Below, piece by piece: positions 1-8,477 of a stretch of DNA of 18,041 nt. The stretch is from Flavobacterium sp. (GTDB lineage Bacteria; Bacteroidota; Bacteroidia; Flavobacteriales; Flavobacteriaceae): the NCBI GenBank assembly GCA_023253295.1, contig JALRGZ010000100.1, forward strand, positions 1-18,041. The letters are read 5' to 3'. How positions within the stretch are numbered: position 1 is the stretch's first letter; each line of letters starts with the position of its first letter. The position numbers and the translations under genes were made by a program. Below the pieces are notes generated by a model, which was not told the DNA's origin, ran no database searches, and saw nothing but the letters and a program-made list of their open reading frames with translations.

Positions 1-104
1 ACCATCCAACTTACAGCAGTTTTTTGCAACCAAGTACCAATAACTGATACAGATTGTCCATAAAAAAACAGTTTGAAATTTCGGGATTGTAAGGCTCTAA
101 ACAT
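1..104 (-). CDS. MFS transporter, N-terminal fragment (runs off the left edge)
   Basis: Reading the minus strand from the ATG at 104-102 gives 34 open codons to the window edge. The peptide begins MFRALQSRNFKLFFYGQSVS and continues with IGTWLQKTAVSWMV. A short basic N-terminus (RALQSRNF+LFF.GQ) followed by a first membrane helix with the IGTW.Q..A.SW signature is typical of the N-terminus of MFS_3/EntS-like major facilitator exporters of the inner membrane. Only the beginning of helix 1 is visible, so the substrate cannot be inferred. The gene is divergent from the LysR-type regulator at 195, a common arrangement in which the regulator controls the exporter. A Met codon a few bases upstream is out of frame, so 104 is the best start. 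Family assignment is fairly secure; function beyond export is unknown. Confidence 0.75.
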   Translation of the reverse strand, partial: MFRALQSRNFKLFFYGQSVSVIGTWLQKTAVSWM

Positions 105-125
105 GATTTCATTTCTTTGATACAA

Positions 126-143
126 ATTTCGTAATTATGAAAT
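126..143. promoter_or_regulatory. 18-bp palindrome between divergent MFS and LysR genes, candidate operator
   Basis: ATTTCGTAATTATGAAAT matches its own reverse complement at 16 of 18 positions, failing only at the pair either side of the TAATTA core. It contains a T-N11-A pair (T128, A140), the minimal LysR-type binding signature. It lies 21 bp from the MFS start and 51 bp from the LysR start, where a shared operator would be expected. The palindrome is seen directly; its role as the regulator's binding site is inferred. Confidence 0.45.
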
Positions 144-182
144 GATTATAAAAATTAATAATTTTACTCAATATGATTATTT

Positions 183-196
183 ATACTTATAAGTAT
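183..196. promoter_or_regulatory. 14-bp perfect palindrome overlapping the LysR start codon
   Basis: ATACTTATAAGTAT is perfectly self-complementary and ends within the ATG at 195-197. The ATAC...GTAT arms resemble the classic LysR-family half sites, although the spacer is 6 rather than 7. A regulator bound here would block its own promoter exit or initiation region, consistent with negative autoregulation. In such AT-rich DNA a 14-bp palindrome could also arise by chance. Confidence 0.3.
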
Positions 197-1067
197 GGAA
201 ATTTTTCAATTGCATTATTTTGTAAAGCTAGCAGAAGTGTTACATTTTACCCAAGCTGCCGAAGCCTGTTTTGTAACACAGTCTGGGATGTCTCAACAGA
301 TAAAAAAATTAGAAGAAGAACTTGGTATGCCTTTGTTTTTACGTACGGGGAAAAAAGTGCAATTGACCGAAGCGGGTGCTGTTTTCCTGCAACATGCTAA
401 ACGTATTCTTGATGATGTAGCAACAGGTAAGCAGGCTATTGATGATTTGAACGAGTTAATTGGGGGTGAACTTAGAATAGGAGTGACTTATATTTTTGGA
501 TTGTTGATTTTACCTGTAGTACAGGATTTTGCAATGAAATACCCCGATCTTAAAATTATAGTTGAATATGGATCCACAGAACCTTTAAAACAAGAATTAC
601 TTAATAATGAATTGGATTTGGTTTTGGTTCTTTCAGCTAGTGATATTCCCTTGTCGATTCAAAAAATTCCTTTGTTTAGCTCAAGTTTGGTTATGGCGGT
701 ATCCAAAAAGAACCCGTTAGCAAAACTAGAAAGTATCCCATTTGCAAAGGTTAATGAAATACCGCTTATTTTGCCGTCAAAAGGATTCAGTTCCAGAGAG
801 TACTTAGATGATTTGTTTTATGAATTCAATATGAAACCTAAAATTTCAATAGAAATTAATGCGATTCTTGCTTTGTTGAAAATGATTGAAAATAGCAATT
901 GGGCTACCATAGTAACTGAAAAAGCTATAAAAGATTGGGAAAATATTCAATCAATACAACTTCAAGGTATTGCAGTAGAGCGTAATGCGTTTATTTTGAG
1001 AATTAACAATCAATATCAAAAAAAAGCTATTAATTTATTTATTGAAGCTTTTAAAAAGAATCTTTAA
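195..1067 (+). CDS. LysR-type transcriptional regulator
   Basis: This 290-residue protein has the usual length and layout of LysR-type regulators. Residues 1-60 form the winged helix-turn-helix: MEIFQLHYFVKLAEVLHFT, then the recognition segment with TQSGMSQQIKKLEEELG and LFLRTGKKVQLTEAG. A linker helix follows to about residue 90. The C-terminal effector domain (about 90-290) starts GGELRIGVTYIFGLLILPVV, a typical CynR/OxyR-like opening of the first sub-domain. It should act as a cytoplasmic tetramer that binds DNA and responds to a small co-inducer, which cannot be deduced. The divergent MFS exporter gene is its likely target, and the two palindromes in the gap are candidate sites. The start at 195 gives the canonical MEIFQL N-terminus. 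The family is certain; target and ligand are inferred. Confidence 0.95.
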   Translation: MEIFQLHYFVKLAEVLHFTQAAEACFVTQSGMSQQIKKLEEELGMPLFLRTGKKVQLTEAGAVFLQHAKRILDDVATGKQAIDDLNELIGGELRIGVTYIFGLLILPVVQDFAMKYPDLKIIVEYGSTEPLKQELLNNELDLVLVLSASDIPLSIQKIPLFSSSLVMAVSKKNPLAKLESIPFAKVNEIPLILPSKGFSSREYLDDLFYEFNMKPKISIEINAILALLKMIENSNWATIVTEKAIKDWENIQSIQLQGIAVERNAFILRINNQYQKKAINLFIEAFKKNL

Positions 1068-1083
1068 AATTCTTCCATTTTTT
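1056..1083 (+). terminator. weak AT-rich hairpin at the end of the LysR gene
   Basis: AAGAAT (1056-1061) and ATTCTT (1069-1074) form a 6-bp stem around a 7-nt loop that contains the stop codon, followed two bases later by a T-run (1077-1081). The stem is short and AT-rich, so termination would be weak. It is the only candidate between the LysR gene and the tRNA. Confidence 0.3.
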
Positions 1084-1158
1084 AAAACAGAGAAGAGATA
1101 TTATTATCGAAAATTACTTTTCTAAATCATTTTTTTCTTGTTATTTGCAATCCCAATT

Positions 1159-1245
1159 AGAGAGGTGTCCGAGTGGTTGAAGGAGCAAGCCTGGAAAGTT
1201 TGTATGTGGGTAACTGCATCGTGGGTTCGAATCCCATCCTCTCTG
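1159..1245 (+). tRNA. tRNA-Ser (anticodon GGA)
   Basis: An 87-nt class II tRNA can be folded directly. The acceptor stem is AGAGAGG (1159-1165) with CCTCTCT (1238-1244), and the discriminator base is G1245. The anticodon stem CAAGC/GTTTG encloses the loop CTGGAAA, placing anticodon GGA at 1193-1195, which reads UCC/UCU serine codons. A long variable arm follows, then the T arm with the invariant GGTTCGAATCC core next to the acceptor. The long variable arm fits serine. The 3' CCA is not encoded (CTG follows), so it must be added after transcription, as is usual in this phylum. It is a single tRNA with its own terminator, not part of a cluster. Confidence 0.97.
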
Positions 1246-1269
1246 CTGATCGAAATTATAAAAGGTAGT

Positions 1270-1310
1270 AAAACCCTGTAACTTTAATGTTTCAGGGTTT
1301 TTTGTTTTTG
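1270..1310 (+). terminator. intrinsic terminator of tRNA-Ser
   Basis: A 9-bp perfect stem pairs 1270-1278 (AAAACCCTG) with 1293-1301 (CAGGGTTTT) around a 14-nt loop, followed by a T-rich tail to about 1309. It lies 25 bases after the tRNA and separates it from the sigma-factor operon. Confidence 0.85.
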
Positions 1311-1383
1311 TTGAGATTTTTCCTGTTTTTTTAAATGACATTGAATTTTTGGTGTCAATAATTTAAATGTTTTAGAGGACAGA

Positions 1384-1414
1384 TTTCATTTAGTTGGTAA
1401 AAAGACTATTTTTG
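1384..1414 (+). promoter_or_regulatory. candidate Bacteroidota-type promoter for the ECF sigma gene
   Basis: TATTTTTG at 1407-1414 matches the Bacteroidota -7 consensus TAnnTTTG exactly. TTTC at 1384-1387, 19 bp upstream, is one mismatch from the TTTG expected at -33. Transcription would begin around 1420, about 20 bases before the sigma-factor start. The match is seen; promoter activity is inferred. If correct, the sigma/anti-sigma pair is read by the housekeeping sigma rather than only by itself. Confidence 0.45.
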
Positions 1415-1439
1415 AATTGTCTATCAATCAGTATTTAGA

Positions 1440-2015
1440 ATGATAGATTTAATCAGTATTGATTTTTTAATGGCAGAATCAAAAAAATTAACGGCAAGTG
1501 AGTATAAGAATGTTTACGATACAATGTATTCTGCATTGTGTTTGTTTGCAAATACATACGTTAATAATTTAGATTTAGCCAAAGATATTGTTCAGGATGT
1601 TTTTATAAAAATTTGGGAGGATAATATTGAGTTTCAAAATCAATTTACGATTAAATCATATTTGTACACTTCTGTACGCAATCGTTCTTTAGATTATTTA
1701 AAAAGTCACAGGGTGAAAGTTACAGAATCACTTGTTGTTGACGATTTTATAGAAGCAGAATCAGATCCTTTTTTTATGCAAGAAGTTGTTATTGCCGAAA
1801 CCACAAATATTATAGACAATGCGATAAATACGTTGCCTAAGAAATGTGCTCAAATTATTAGGTTAAGCGTTAAAGGAAAAAGTAATGCTGAAATTGCCGA
1901 AGAATTAGGCCTGTCTTTAAATACCATTAAGGCTCAAAAAAAAATAGCTTATAAAAGACTAAAGCCTATTTTAGAACACTCTTTTATTCTTATTGCATTT
2001 GTATTTGATATTTAA
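1440..2015 (+). CDS. ECF-type RNA polymerase sigma factor (FecI/RpoE-like)
   Basis: This 191-residue protein has the two-domain layout of extracytoplasmic-function sigma factors. Region 2 lies at about residues 25-95 and includes the stretch around DLAKDIVQDVFIKIWE, the core-polymerase and -10 binding helix. Region 4 lies at about 130-182 and includes INTLPKKCAQIIRLSVKGKS followed by the AEIAEELGLSLNTIKAQ helix-turn-helix that reads -35 elements. The length is normal for the Bacteroidota family that pairs with FecR and SusC. The next gene is the anti-sigma factor, so the two form a surface-signalling module that should switch on the SusC/SusD locus. A second in-frame ATG at 1470 (MAESKKLTASEY) would remove ten residues and looks equally plausible as the true start. 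The C-terminal tail after region 4 is unusually hydrophobic (HSFILIAFVFDI). Confidence 0.94.
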   Translation: MIDLISIDFLMAESKKLTASEYKNVYDTMYSALCLFANTYVNNLDLAKDIVQDVFIKIWEDNIEFQNQFTIKSYLYTSVRNRSLDYLKSHRVKVTESLVVDDFIEAESDPFFMQEVVIAETTNIIDNAINTLPKKCAQIIRLSVKGKSNAEIAEELGLSLNTIKAQKKIAYKRLKPILEHSFILIAFVFDI

Positions 2016-2156
2016 AATAAATTAAATTATTTCTTGCATTTCATCGATAACGTTATGGAAAGTTAGGTGTTTGGTGAAAAACATTAAAAAAAAATTAATA
2101 TTTTTTTAACCCCATATTAATTTTTTGTCGTCATAGTATTAAAAAGACCTCAACTA

Positions 2157-3347
2157 ATGACGATTTTACATAAAATATTACAGCTTTCAGATCAAATTGC
2201 AGTTTCGCTTTTGAATAACAAAAAACCGCAAGCACTTGAAGAAACAGATTTGTTTTCTGAAAGTGAAAAAACTACAATATTGTCGAATATTACTGATCCT
2301 GATAAAATTCAATCCCGAAAAGAGTTACTTTATCAAATTGATAAAAAAGAAGATTGGAAAAAAATAAAAAACAAAATTCAATTAGAAGATCAAACACCAG
2401 TTAGGTATCTTAATATATTCAAGTATGCAGCCGTACTATTGGTTTTACTTGGAGTTTCTTTTTATTTTATTCAACGTAAGCCGTTATTAGAAACTAATAA
2501 AACTGATTCGGTAGTGTCGATTCAGGATCTTCAACCAGGTAAAGATAAAGCAACATTGATATTGGCTAATGGTAATAAAGTTAATCTTGTGAAAGGGGTT
2601 GCCTATAATGCTAATGGGGTAAAGAGTAATGGAAAGGAAATTATTTATGATGCGAATGTTTCAGCTGATAAAAATGAATTCAATACGTTATCCATACCAA
2701 GAGGAGGACAGTTTTATCTTCAATTATCAGATGGAACTAAAGTTTGGTTAAATTCTAAAACGGTTTTGAAATATCCGGTTGCTTTTGATGAAAAACAACG
2801 CTCGGTGGTTTTAGAAGGTGAAGCTTATTTTGAAGTAAGTAAAAATCCTCATCGTCCATTCCATGTAATTACTAAATCAGGAAAAATCACCGTTTTGGGA
2901 ACTCAGTTTAATGTGAGTTCGTATACAGATGATAATTATTTTGCTACGACTTTAGTAGAAGGAAAAGTTAGATTATCAGATTTGAAAACTAAAGCTACAA
3001 AAAGTGAAGTGGTTGATTTAAAACCCGGACAACAAGCTTTTTATTCGCCTAAGACAGCTGTTAATGTAAGTGTAGTAAATGTTGATGCTGCAAAATATGC
3101 AGCCTGGAAAGAAGGTAAGTTTTATTTTGAAAACGAAGACTTAAAAACAATACTTAATATTCTTGGAAAATGGTACAATTTTGACGTCAAATTTGAAAAC
3201 AGTCAAATTGAAAACATTCGTTTTACCGGTCTTGTACTAAAACAGGAATCCTTAAGTCGCATTTTAGAAATTATCAGTAAAACATCTAACATTAATTATA
3301 AAATAACGCAAAAAAACGATAAGTATGAAGTAAAAATTAACCAGTAA
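2157..3347 (+). CDS. FecR-family anti-sigma factor (transmembrane, DUF4974 C-terminus)
   Basis: This 396-residue inner-membrane signalling protein has a cytoplasmic N-terminal part (about 1-88) expected to hold the sigma factor. A single membrane helix follows at about 90-106 (YAAVLLVLLGVSFYFIQ), then a periplasmic FecR domain at about 178-272 with the characteristic sequence IPRGGQFYLQLSDGTKVWLN and EGEAYFEV. A DUF4974 domain at about 322-393 begins FYFENEDLKTILNILGKWY and resembles an STN fold. In Fec-type signalling, the periplasmic part contacts the STN domain of the outer-membrane receptor, and ligand binding leads to release of the sigma factor. The receptor encoded next carries an STN domain, so all three parts are present. 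The gene lies 141 bp after the sigma gene with no obvious terminator between them. The poly-A run of a hairpin begins at its stop codon. Confidence 0.95.
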   Translation: MTILHKILQLSDQIAVSLLNNKKPQALEETDLFSESEKTTILSNITDPDKIQSRKELLYQIDKKEDWKKIKNKIQLEDQTPVRYLNIFKYAAVLLVLLGVSFYFIQRKPLLETNKTDSVVSIQDLQPGKDKATLILANGNKVNLVKGVAYNANGVKSNGKEIIYDANVSADKNEFNTLSIPRGGQFYLQLSDGTKVWLNSKTVLKYPVAFDEKQRSVVLEGEAYFEVSKNPHRPFHVITKSGKITVLGTQFNVSSYTDDNYFATTLVEGKVRLSDLKTKATKSEVVDLKPGQQAFYSPKTAVNVSVVNVDAAKYAAWKEGKFYFENEDLKTILNILGKWYNFDVKFENSQIENIRFTGLVLKQESLSRILEIISKTSNINYKITQKNDKYEVKINQ

Positions 3348-3380
3348 AAAAAACCGGAAAATGCGCCAACATTTCCCGGT
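3346..3380. terminator. poly-A-first hairpin between fecR-like gene and susC-like gene
   Basis: ACCGGAAAATG (3353-3363) pairs with CATTTCCCGGT (3370-3380) over 11 positions with one A-C mismatch and a 6-nt loop. Eight A residues (3346-3353) precede the stem, but the sequence after it (GAGAATTTAG) has no T-run. On the plus strand this is therefore a stable hairpin in the susC leader, not a classical terminator. On the minus strand it is a stem followed by T8, a good intrinsic terminator. It may mark an RNA processing or stability point between regulators and transporter. Confidence 0.5.
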
Positions 3381-3436
3381 GAGAATTTAGCAGAAAAAAG
3401 AGTTCAACAGTTTAACTAACTAAACATTTCAAAAGT

Positions 3437-6400
3437 ATGAAAAAAAACGTATCCAGAGAAAGGGGCGATTTAAAATCGGCTCTAAGGAATAAATTTCTTT
3501 ATGTTATGAGGAAATCAATTATACTATCAATATTTTTAGCTCATGTAGTTTCTTTTGCTTCAGCGCAAAAGGTAAATATTAATATTAAAAATCAATCCAT
3601 TTCATCCATTTTTAAATCAATAACTAAACAAACTAATTTAGAGTTCTTTTATAGTGATAATAGTTTTGATGCAAATAAAATTATTTCAGTTAAAGCAAGC
3701 AATGAAAATGCGGTTGATTTAGTGGGAAGAATTGTTGGTAAACAATTTAAGGTTGAAGTAATAGATGGAAACAGAATTATTATAGCTTTAGACAAAACCA
3801 AAAAAAATGATGCTTCAAGTACTAATGCGGATGTAGTTGAGATTGAAATTAAAGGAAGGATAAAAAATGCTAATGGAGAAAATCTAGTAGGAGCAACCGT
3901 TTGGTGTAAAGGGACAAAGAATGGTTCAATTACGGATTTTGATGGGAAATTTGAAATTTTAGCTAACAAAGGAGATGTTTTAATAATTGACTACATTGGT
4001 TACGAACGTAAAGAAATAACCATCAAAGATGAAACAAAATTTCAGGAGATTGTTATGGTTCAGTCGGTTAGTGAGCTAGATGAAGTTAAAGTAGTTTCGA
4101 CAGGTTATCAAAAAATTGATAATGAACGTTCTACAGGTTCAGTTTCGGTAGTAACTGCCAAAGATTTGGAGAAAATCCCGGTTTCGAATGTAATGCATCA
4201 ATTAGAAGGACAGGTTGCTGGTTTAGCGGTAGATATATTAGATTCTGATAATACCTTTGTTTATGATAATGTATTTGGTGATGCAGCTGGTAAAACCAGT
4301 TATAATTTCAGAATTCGTGGTAAATCAACTTATCAAACAAGCGGGTCAAGCAGTATGCCACTAATTGTATTAGACGGAACGCCTACAGAATTAGATATTC
4401 GTACGTTGAATCCAGCCGATATTGAGAAAATTACCTTTTTGAAAGATGCAGCAGCAGCTTCAATTTATGGAGCTCGTTCGGCTAATGGAGTAATGGTAAT
4501 TGATACTAAAAAGGGAAAAAAGGGTAAGTCAAGAATCTCAGTTTCCCAAAATTACAGTATATCAGCAGAACCTAAACTTTCCAGCCTTTCTTTAATGAAT
4601 TCTTCTCAGGTATTAAATCTGGAGCAAGAGTTAGTAGATAAAAATATGGTGTCTGATCCGGCAAATGCTACAAATCTTTATTATGCTAATCCAATTAGTC
4701 AGGGATTGGAAATTATGTTTCAGGAAAAAAGAGGAACTATTACCGCAGCAGAAAAAGAGGCTAAATTAAATGTTCTAAGAAATAGGAATAATTACGATCA
4801 GATACAAAAATATTTATTACAAGCCGCAGAGTCTAAAAATTTCAATGTATCGTTAAGTGGAGGTAAGGATGATTATAGCTATTTTACTTCAGCAGCTTTT
4901 TCAAAAGAGAAACCAAATGCTATAGGAAATGAAGGAAAAAGAATGACTCTTACAGTAAATCAGGATTTTAAACTTTTTAAGTCTTTTAAATTAAGTACCA
5001 GTTTGAAGGGGTCTTTCTTTAATTATTTGCAAAACGGTTTAGGATTAGCTCCTCTTGCAGCTTCGTCAAGTACTTTGTTGCCTTATGATCAAATTGTGGA
5101 CGATAATGGAAATTCAGTAGATTACTATAGAAGATTTTATTCTACAAGTAGCCAGTCCTTAACTGAAAAAGGCTATTTACCATGGACCTATAATTATATT
5201 GATGAATTAGAAAATTCAAATAAAGAAATAAAAGAGAATAATTATTCAGCAAATATAGCTCTTACGGTTCCTTTAATAAAAGGATTAAATGCTGTAGGGA
5301 CTTATTATATGGAAAATTCAAATTTAACAAATACAAATATTTATAATGAGCAAACTTATTATGTGAGAGATGCTATTAATTATGCCACTTATTTAAATAC
5401 AACTACCAATAAACTTACATATGGTATACCAAAAGGGGGTATATACCAATCTAATGGATATACTAAAAATAGTTATACAGCAAGGGGGCAACTAAATTAT
5501 GATTTAGCGATAGCGGAAAAGCATAAAGTTGATGCCTTAGGGGGTATAGAATTTCGTCAAGTTCGAGACATAAATTCAGGAAGAACTTTGTACGGTTATA
5601 ATGAACCTACACAATCGTCAATAGATTTACCTGGAATATCGTATACAAATGTTTATGGCTCTACTATAGGTATATCTTATAATAATACTGAAAAAGATCA
5701 ACGTCGTCGTTTCTTATCCTATTATTCGAATGCGGCTTATTCGTATGATAATAAATACACTATTTCAGGAAGTGTACGTTTAGATGATTATAATAATTTT
5801 GGTGTTGACAAATCTTTAAGAAGAACACCTTTATGGTCAACAGGGGCTAAATGGAATGTTTACAAAGAAGCATTTATGGAAAAAGCAACTTTTGTAAATA
5901 ATTTAAGTTTGCGTTTGAGTTATGGTTTCAATGGAAATATTAGTTTGACAACTTTTCCGTTTACCAATATTTCGTTGGCATCAATTGATACGTATTCTCA
6001 ACTTCCTTACGCTTTTGTTACCGCAGCTGCTAATCCAACTTTAACTTGGGAAAAGACAGGGGTATTTAATGTAGGGGTTGATTTTGGATTGTTTAATTCG
6101 CGTTTAAATGGTACTTTGGAATATTATAAGAAAAATAGTAAGGACCTTATTCAGGATTTTCCTGTTTCTCCATTTTATGGTCTTCCAAATAACAGTTTAA
6201 CTCGTAATACAGCTACTTTAGAAGGACATGGGATCGATTTGAATTTAAATGGTGTTCTGGTTCGAAATCAAAATTTTAGTGCCGATTTAAACTTAGTAAC
6301 TTCTTATAATACAAATGAAGTAACCGATTCAAGATATACAAGTTATTCCTCTTATTTGAATGGTACTGGAAGTACTCCACCAATTGTAGGTTATGGTTTA

Positions 6401-7042
6401 AGTAGTGTTTTTGCTTTCCGTTCAGCTGGTTTAGATGCAAATGGGATGACACAAATCTATAATAAAAGCGGGGATATTGTTAAGTCTACTACAATTTTAA
6501 CAGATATAGAAGACATGAAGTATATGGGGACTTCTACTCCTCAATATTATGGAAGTATTAGTTCAAATATCAGATATCACAAATTCTCATTGTATATGTT
6601 GGCAACTTATAAATTGGATTATGTATTGTTTAAGCCTACTTTTCTACAATATGTTGACAGATACGGATCATTTACTAAATACGATCTTAATGCTGAAATT
6701 GATAACAGATGGAGAGTTGCAGGTGATGAAGCAACAACTTCAGTTCCAGGTGTAAAAGGAATGACAGGTTATAGTTATGTACGTTATTTGTTTGGTGATA
6801 ATCGTGTTATTGACGGAGATCATATTCGTTTTAAAGAAATCTCATTGAAATACGACTTGTCTTCATTTCTAAAAGATACATTTATTGAAAATGCTTCAAT
6901 TACGTTTGCAGCTAGAAATCTTGGAATTATTTGGCGCAAGAATAAAGATAACATTGATCCGGACTTTTTACCTTATACAGGTATAACATCAAAATTACCT
7001 CCGGTAGGGATGTATACGCTAGGTCTTAATATTAATTTTTAA
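3437..7042 (+). CDS. SusC/RagA-family TonB-dependent outer-membrane transporter with STN domain
   Basis: This 1201-residue importer works with the lipoprotein encoded next. A signal peptide (about 24-43, MRKSIILSIFLAHVVSFASA) follows 23 extra basic residues, so translation may really start at the in-frame ATG at 3506. Next come an STN domain (about 45-118), used for transmembrane signalling to FecR; a carboxypeptidase-regulatory-like domain (about 136-212) with GRIKNANGENLVGATVWCKG and the DFDGKFEI motif; a TonB plug (about 220-358) with GQVAGLAVDI, IRGKSTY and the KDAAAASIYGARSANGVMVI signature; and a 22-strand barrel to the C-terminal phenylalanine. Length and order are typical of SusC proteins that carry STN. 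The substrate cannot be read from the sequence, but the neighbours (M16 peptidase, thioredoxin, hydrolase) suggest a peptide or protein. The susD-like gene starts 10 bp downstream, so they are co-transcribed. Confidence 0.96.
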   Translation: MKKNVSRERGDLKSALRNKFLYVMRKSIILSIFLAHVVSFASAQKVNINIKNQSISSIFKSITKQTNLEFFYSDNSFDANKIISVKASNENAVDLVGRIVGKQFKVEVIDGNRIIIALDKTKKNDASSTNADVVEIEIKGRIKNANGENLVGATVWCKGTKNGSITDFDGKFEILANKGDVLIIDYIGYERKEITIKDETKFQEIVMVQSVSELDEVKVVSTGYQKIDNERSTGSVSVVTAKDLEKIPVSNVMHQLEGQVAGLAVDILDSDNTFVYDNVFGDAAGKTSYNFRIRGKSTYQTSGSSSMPLIVLDGTPTELDIRTLNPADIEKITFLKDAAAASIYGARSANGVMVIDTKKGKKGKSRISVSQNYSISAEPKLSSLSLMNSSQVLNLEQELVDKNMVSDPANATNLYYANPISQGLEIMFQEKRGTITAAEKEAKLNVLRNRNNYDQIQKYLLQAAESKNFNVSLSGGKDDYSYFTSAAFSKEKPNAIGNEGKRMTLTVNQDFKLFKSFKLSTSLKGSFFNYLQNGLGLAPLAASSSTLLPYDQIVDDNGNSVDYYRRFYSTSSQSLTEKGYLPWTYNYIDELENSNKEIKENNYSANIALTVPLIKGLNAVGTYYMENSNLTNTNIYNEQTYYVRDAINYATYLNTTTNKLTYGIPKGGIYQSNGYTKNSYTARGQLNYDLAIAEKHKVDALGGIEFRQVRDINSGRTLYGYNEPTQSSIDLPGISYTNVYGSTIGISYNNTEKDQRRRFLSYYSNAAYSYDNKYTISGSVRLDDYNNFGVDKSLRRTPLWSTGAKWNVYKEAFMEKATFVNNLSLRLSYGFNGNISLTTFPFTNISLASIDTYSQLPYAFVTAAANPTLTWEKTGVFNVGVDFGLFNSRLNGTLEYYKKNSKDLIQDFPVSPFYGLPNNSLTRNTATLEGHGIDLNLNGVLVRNQNFSADLNLVTSYNTNEVTDSRYTSYSSYLNGTGSTPPIVGYGLSSVFAFRSAGLDANGMTQIYNKSGDIVKSTTILTDIEDMKYMGTSTPQYYGSISSNIRYHKFSLYMLATYKLDYVLFKPTFLQYVDRYGSFTKYDLNAEIDNRWRVAGDEATTSVPGVKGMTGYSYVRYLFGDNRVIDGDHIRFKEISLKYDLSSFLKDTFIENASITFAARNLGIIWRKNKDNIDPDFLPYTGITSKLPPVGMYTLGLNINF

Positions 7043-7052
7043 TAGCTAAACG

Positions 7053-8459
7053 ATGAAAAAATTTTTAATATATATAGGTTTAATTCTAACTCTGTGTGTG
7101 AGTTGTGATAATTATGTTGATATAAAAACAGAAGGAAAGCTAAGTCCCGAAGAGACTGTGAATTTTAGATATTTACTAAATAATTCAAATATTTATAATA
7201 AATCATATGGATTAGTTGATGTGGCTTCAGATGATATTGTAATGAGAGATGATCATGCAACTTATTTTAATAAATATGCTACATCAGCTTATTACCGTCC
7301 TTATATCCAGGTTTATAAGTATGCTGATTCAATCTATTTTACAGGAGAGACGGATTCTAATATGAATGTAATGTATACTTCATTGTACTATTCTAATGTT
7401 GTTATTGCTGATGTAATGGATAGTAAGAATGGGACTTATGAGGAAAAAATAAAATTGAAAGGAGAAGCATTGGTACATCGCGCTTTTGCATTGTTAAATT
7501 TAGTGAATATTTTTGGAAAGGCATATGATGCGACTACTTCTTCGACTGACTTGGGTATCCCACTCTTTACAACGCCTACAGTGGATCAAAAGATTGAACG
7601 TGCTTCAGTAAAAAAAGTATATGAAACAATTGTTTCCGATCTTACAGAAGCTACAGAAGCAGGTCTTGTTAATGTGAATTCTGATAGAAATGTGGCATTC
7701 CCTTCTAAAGCATCTGCTCATGCCCTTTTGGCCAGAACCTATTTAATGATGGGGAATTATACAGAGGCTTTAAAAAATGCTGAAGCCGCTTTAGCTTTAC
7801 AAAACACACTTCTTAATCTGGAAAATTATATCAATGTTGGCAATAACGGTTTCCCTAAAACCTATCAGGATCCTGAATTGATCTTATCCAAACAAACAAC
7901 AGCAACATATGCTTATTCACCAATGATTTTGTCATTAAGTGATGAGTTTTTAAATACTTTCGATTCGAAAGATTTACGTTATCAAAAATATACCCGACCA
8001 ATAACTACTATGACCAATGGAGTTATTCCTTCAGGTAGGGCTTATTGTAAAGAATTATTAACCGGAGAGTCAAGAAATGCAGGACCTACTGTACCTGAAA
8101 TGTATTTGATAAAAGCAGAATGTTTAGCTCGTAATAATGATGTAGCTGGCGCAATGAATGCAATAAATACTTTGAGAAAAGCACGTTTTTTAGCAGCCGA
8201 ATATTATGATTTGACTGCAACGGATGCCGAAGATGCTCTGGTAAAAGTTTTGCAGGAACGCAGAAGAGAGTTAATGGGCGTGGCAGGATTTCGTTGGGCT
8301 GATTTAAAACGATTAAATAAAGACAGTCGTTTTGTTAAAACAATTTCTCATCCTTTCCTTACGGAAACGTTTACAATACTTCCTGATGGGAATAGATATC
8401 AGTTCCCTTTTGCTCCAATTTATTTTGAATTAGCTCCTGATCTACAACAGAATAATTAA
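7053..8459 (+). CDS. SusD/RagB-family outer-membrane substrate-binding lipoprotein
   Basis: This 468-residue surface lipoprotein acts as the lid and substrate-binding partner of the SusC barrel. The N-terminus MKKFLIYIGLILTLCVSCDN is a lipoprotein signal peptide, with Cys18 the probable lipidated residue (CVS-C). The middle part shows SusD-type TPR helices (SKASAHALLARTYLMMGNYT, ALKNAEAALAL). The C-terminal part has the standard family markers MYLIKAECLAR, AMNAINTLRKARF and RRRELMGVAGFRWADLKRLN. At 468 residues it is at the short end for the family, comparable with RagB-like proteins. The gene starts 10 bp after susC and ends 23 bp before a stable hairpin. Specificity cannot be deduced because SusD proteins diverge strongly at the binding face. 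Confidence 0.95.
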   Translation: MKKFLIYIGLILTLCVSCDNYVDIKTEGKLSPEETVNFRYLLNNSNIYNKSYGLVDVASDDIVMRDDHATYFNKYATSAYYRPYIQVYKYADSIYFTGETDSNMNVMYTSLYYSNVVIADVMDSKNGTYEEKIKLKGEALVHRAFALLNLVNIFGKAYDATTSSTDLGIPLFTTPTVDQKIERASVKKVYETIVSDLTEATEAGLVNVNSDRNVAFPSKASAHALLARTYLMMGNYTEALKNAEAALALQNTLLNLENYINVGNNGFPKTYQDPELILSKQTTATYAYSPMILSLSDEFLNTFDSKDLRYQKYTRPITTMTNGVIPSGRAYCKELLTGESRNAGPTVPEMYLIKAECLARNNDVAGAMNAINTLRKARFLAAEYYDLTATDAEDALVKVLQERRRELMGVAGFRWADLKRLNKDSRFVKTISHPFLTETFTILPDGNRYQFPFAPIYFELAPDLQQNN

Positions 8460-8477
8460 AATGACTTTTTTTAAATT

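Noticed and set aside
173..400. A 75-codon plus-strand frame overlapping the LysR N-terminus
   Set aside because: It is a shadow in a different frame over the conserved helix-turn-helix coding sequence and has no protein character of its own.
1159..1245. tRNA-Ser as an integration site for a genomic island that would include the susCD block
   Set aside because: I found no repeat of the tRNA 3' end elsewhere in the window, no integrase and no transposase. The codon style is uniform across the block.
1141..1341. A 66-codon minus-strand frame across the tRNA-Ser gene and its terminator
   Set aside because: It is the antisense of the tRNA. The WDSNPRCSYP-type peptide is a known artefact produced by translating the T arm of tRNAs.
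3649..3969. Minus-strand frame of 106 codons within the SusC-like gene, and similar ones at 10104-10373, 11102-11338 and 12695-12895
   Set aside because: All lie antisense to well-supported genes and have compositions expected of reverse-strand shadows; none has its own gap, promoter or recognisable family.
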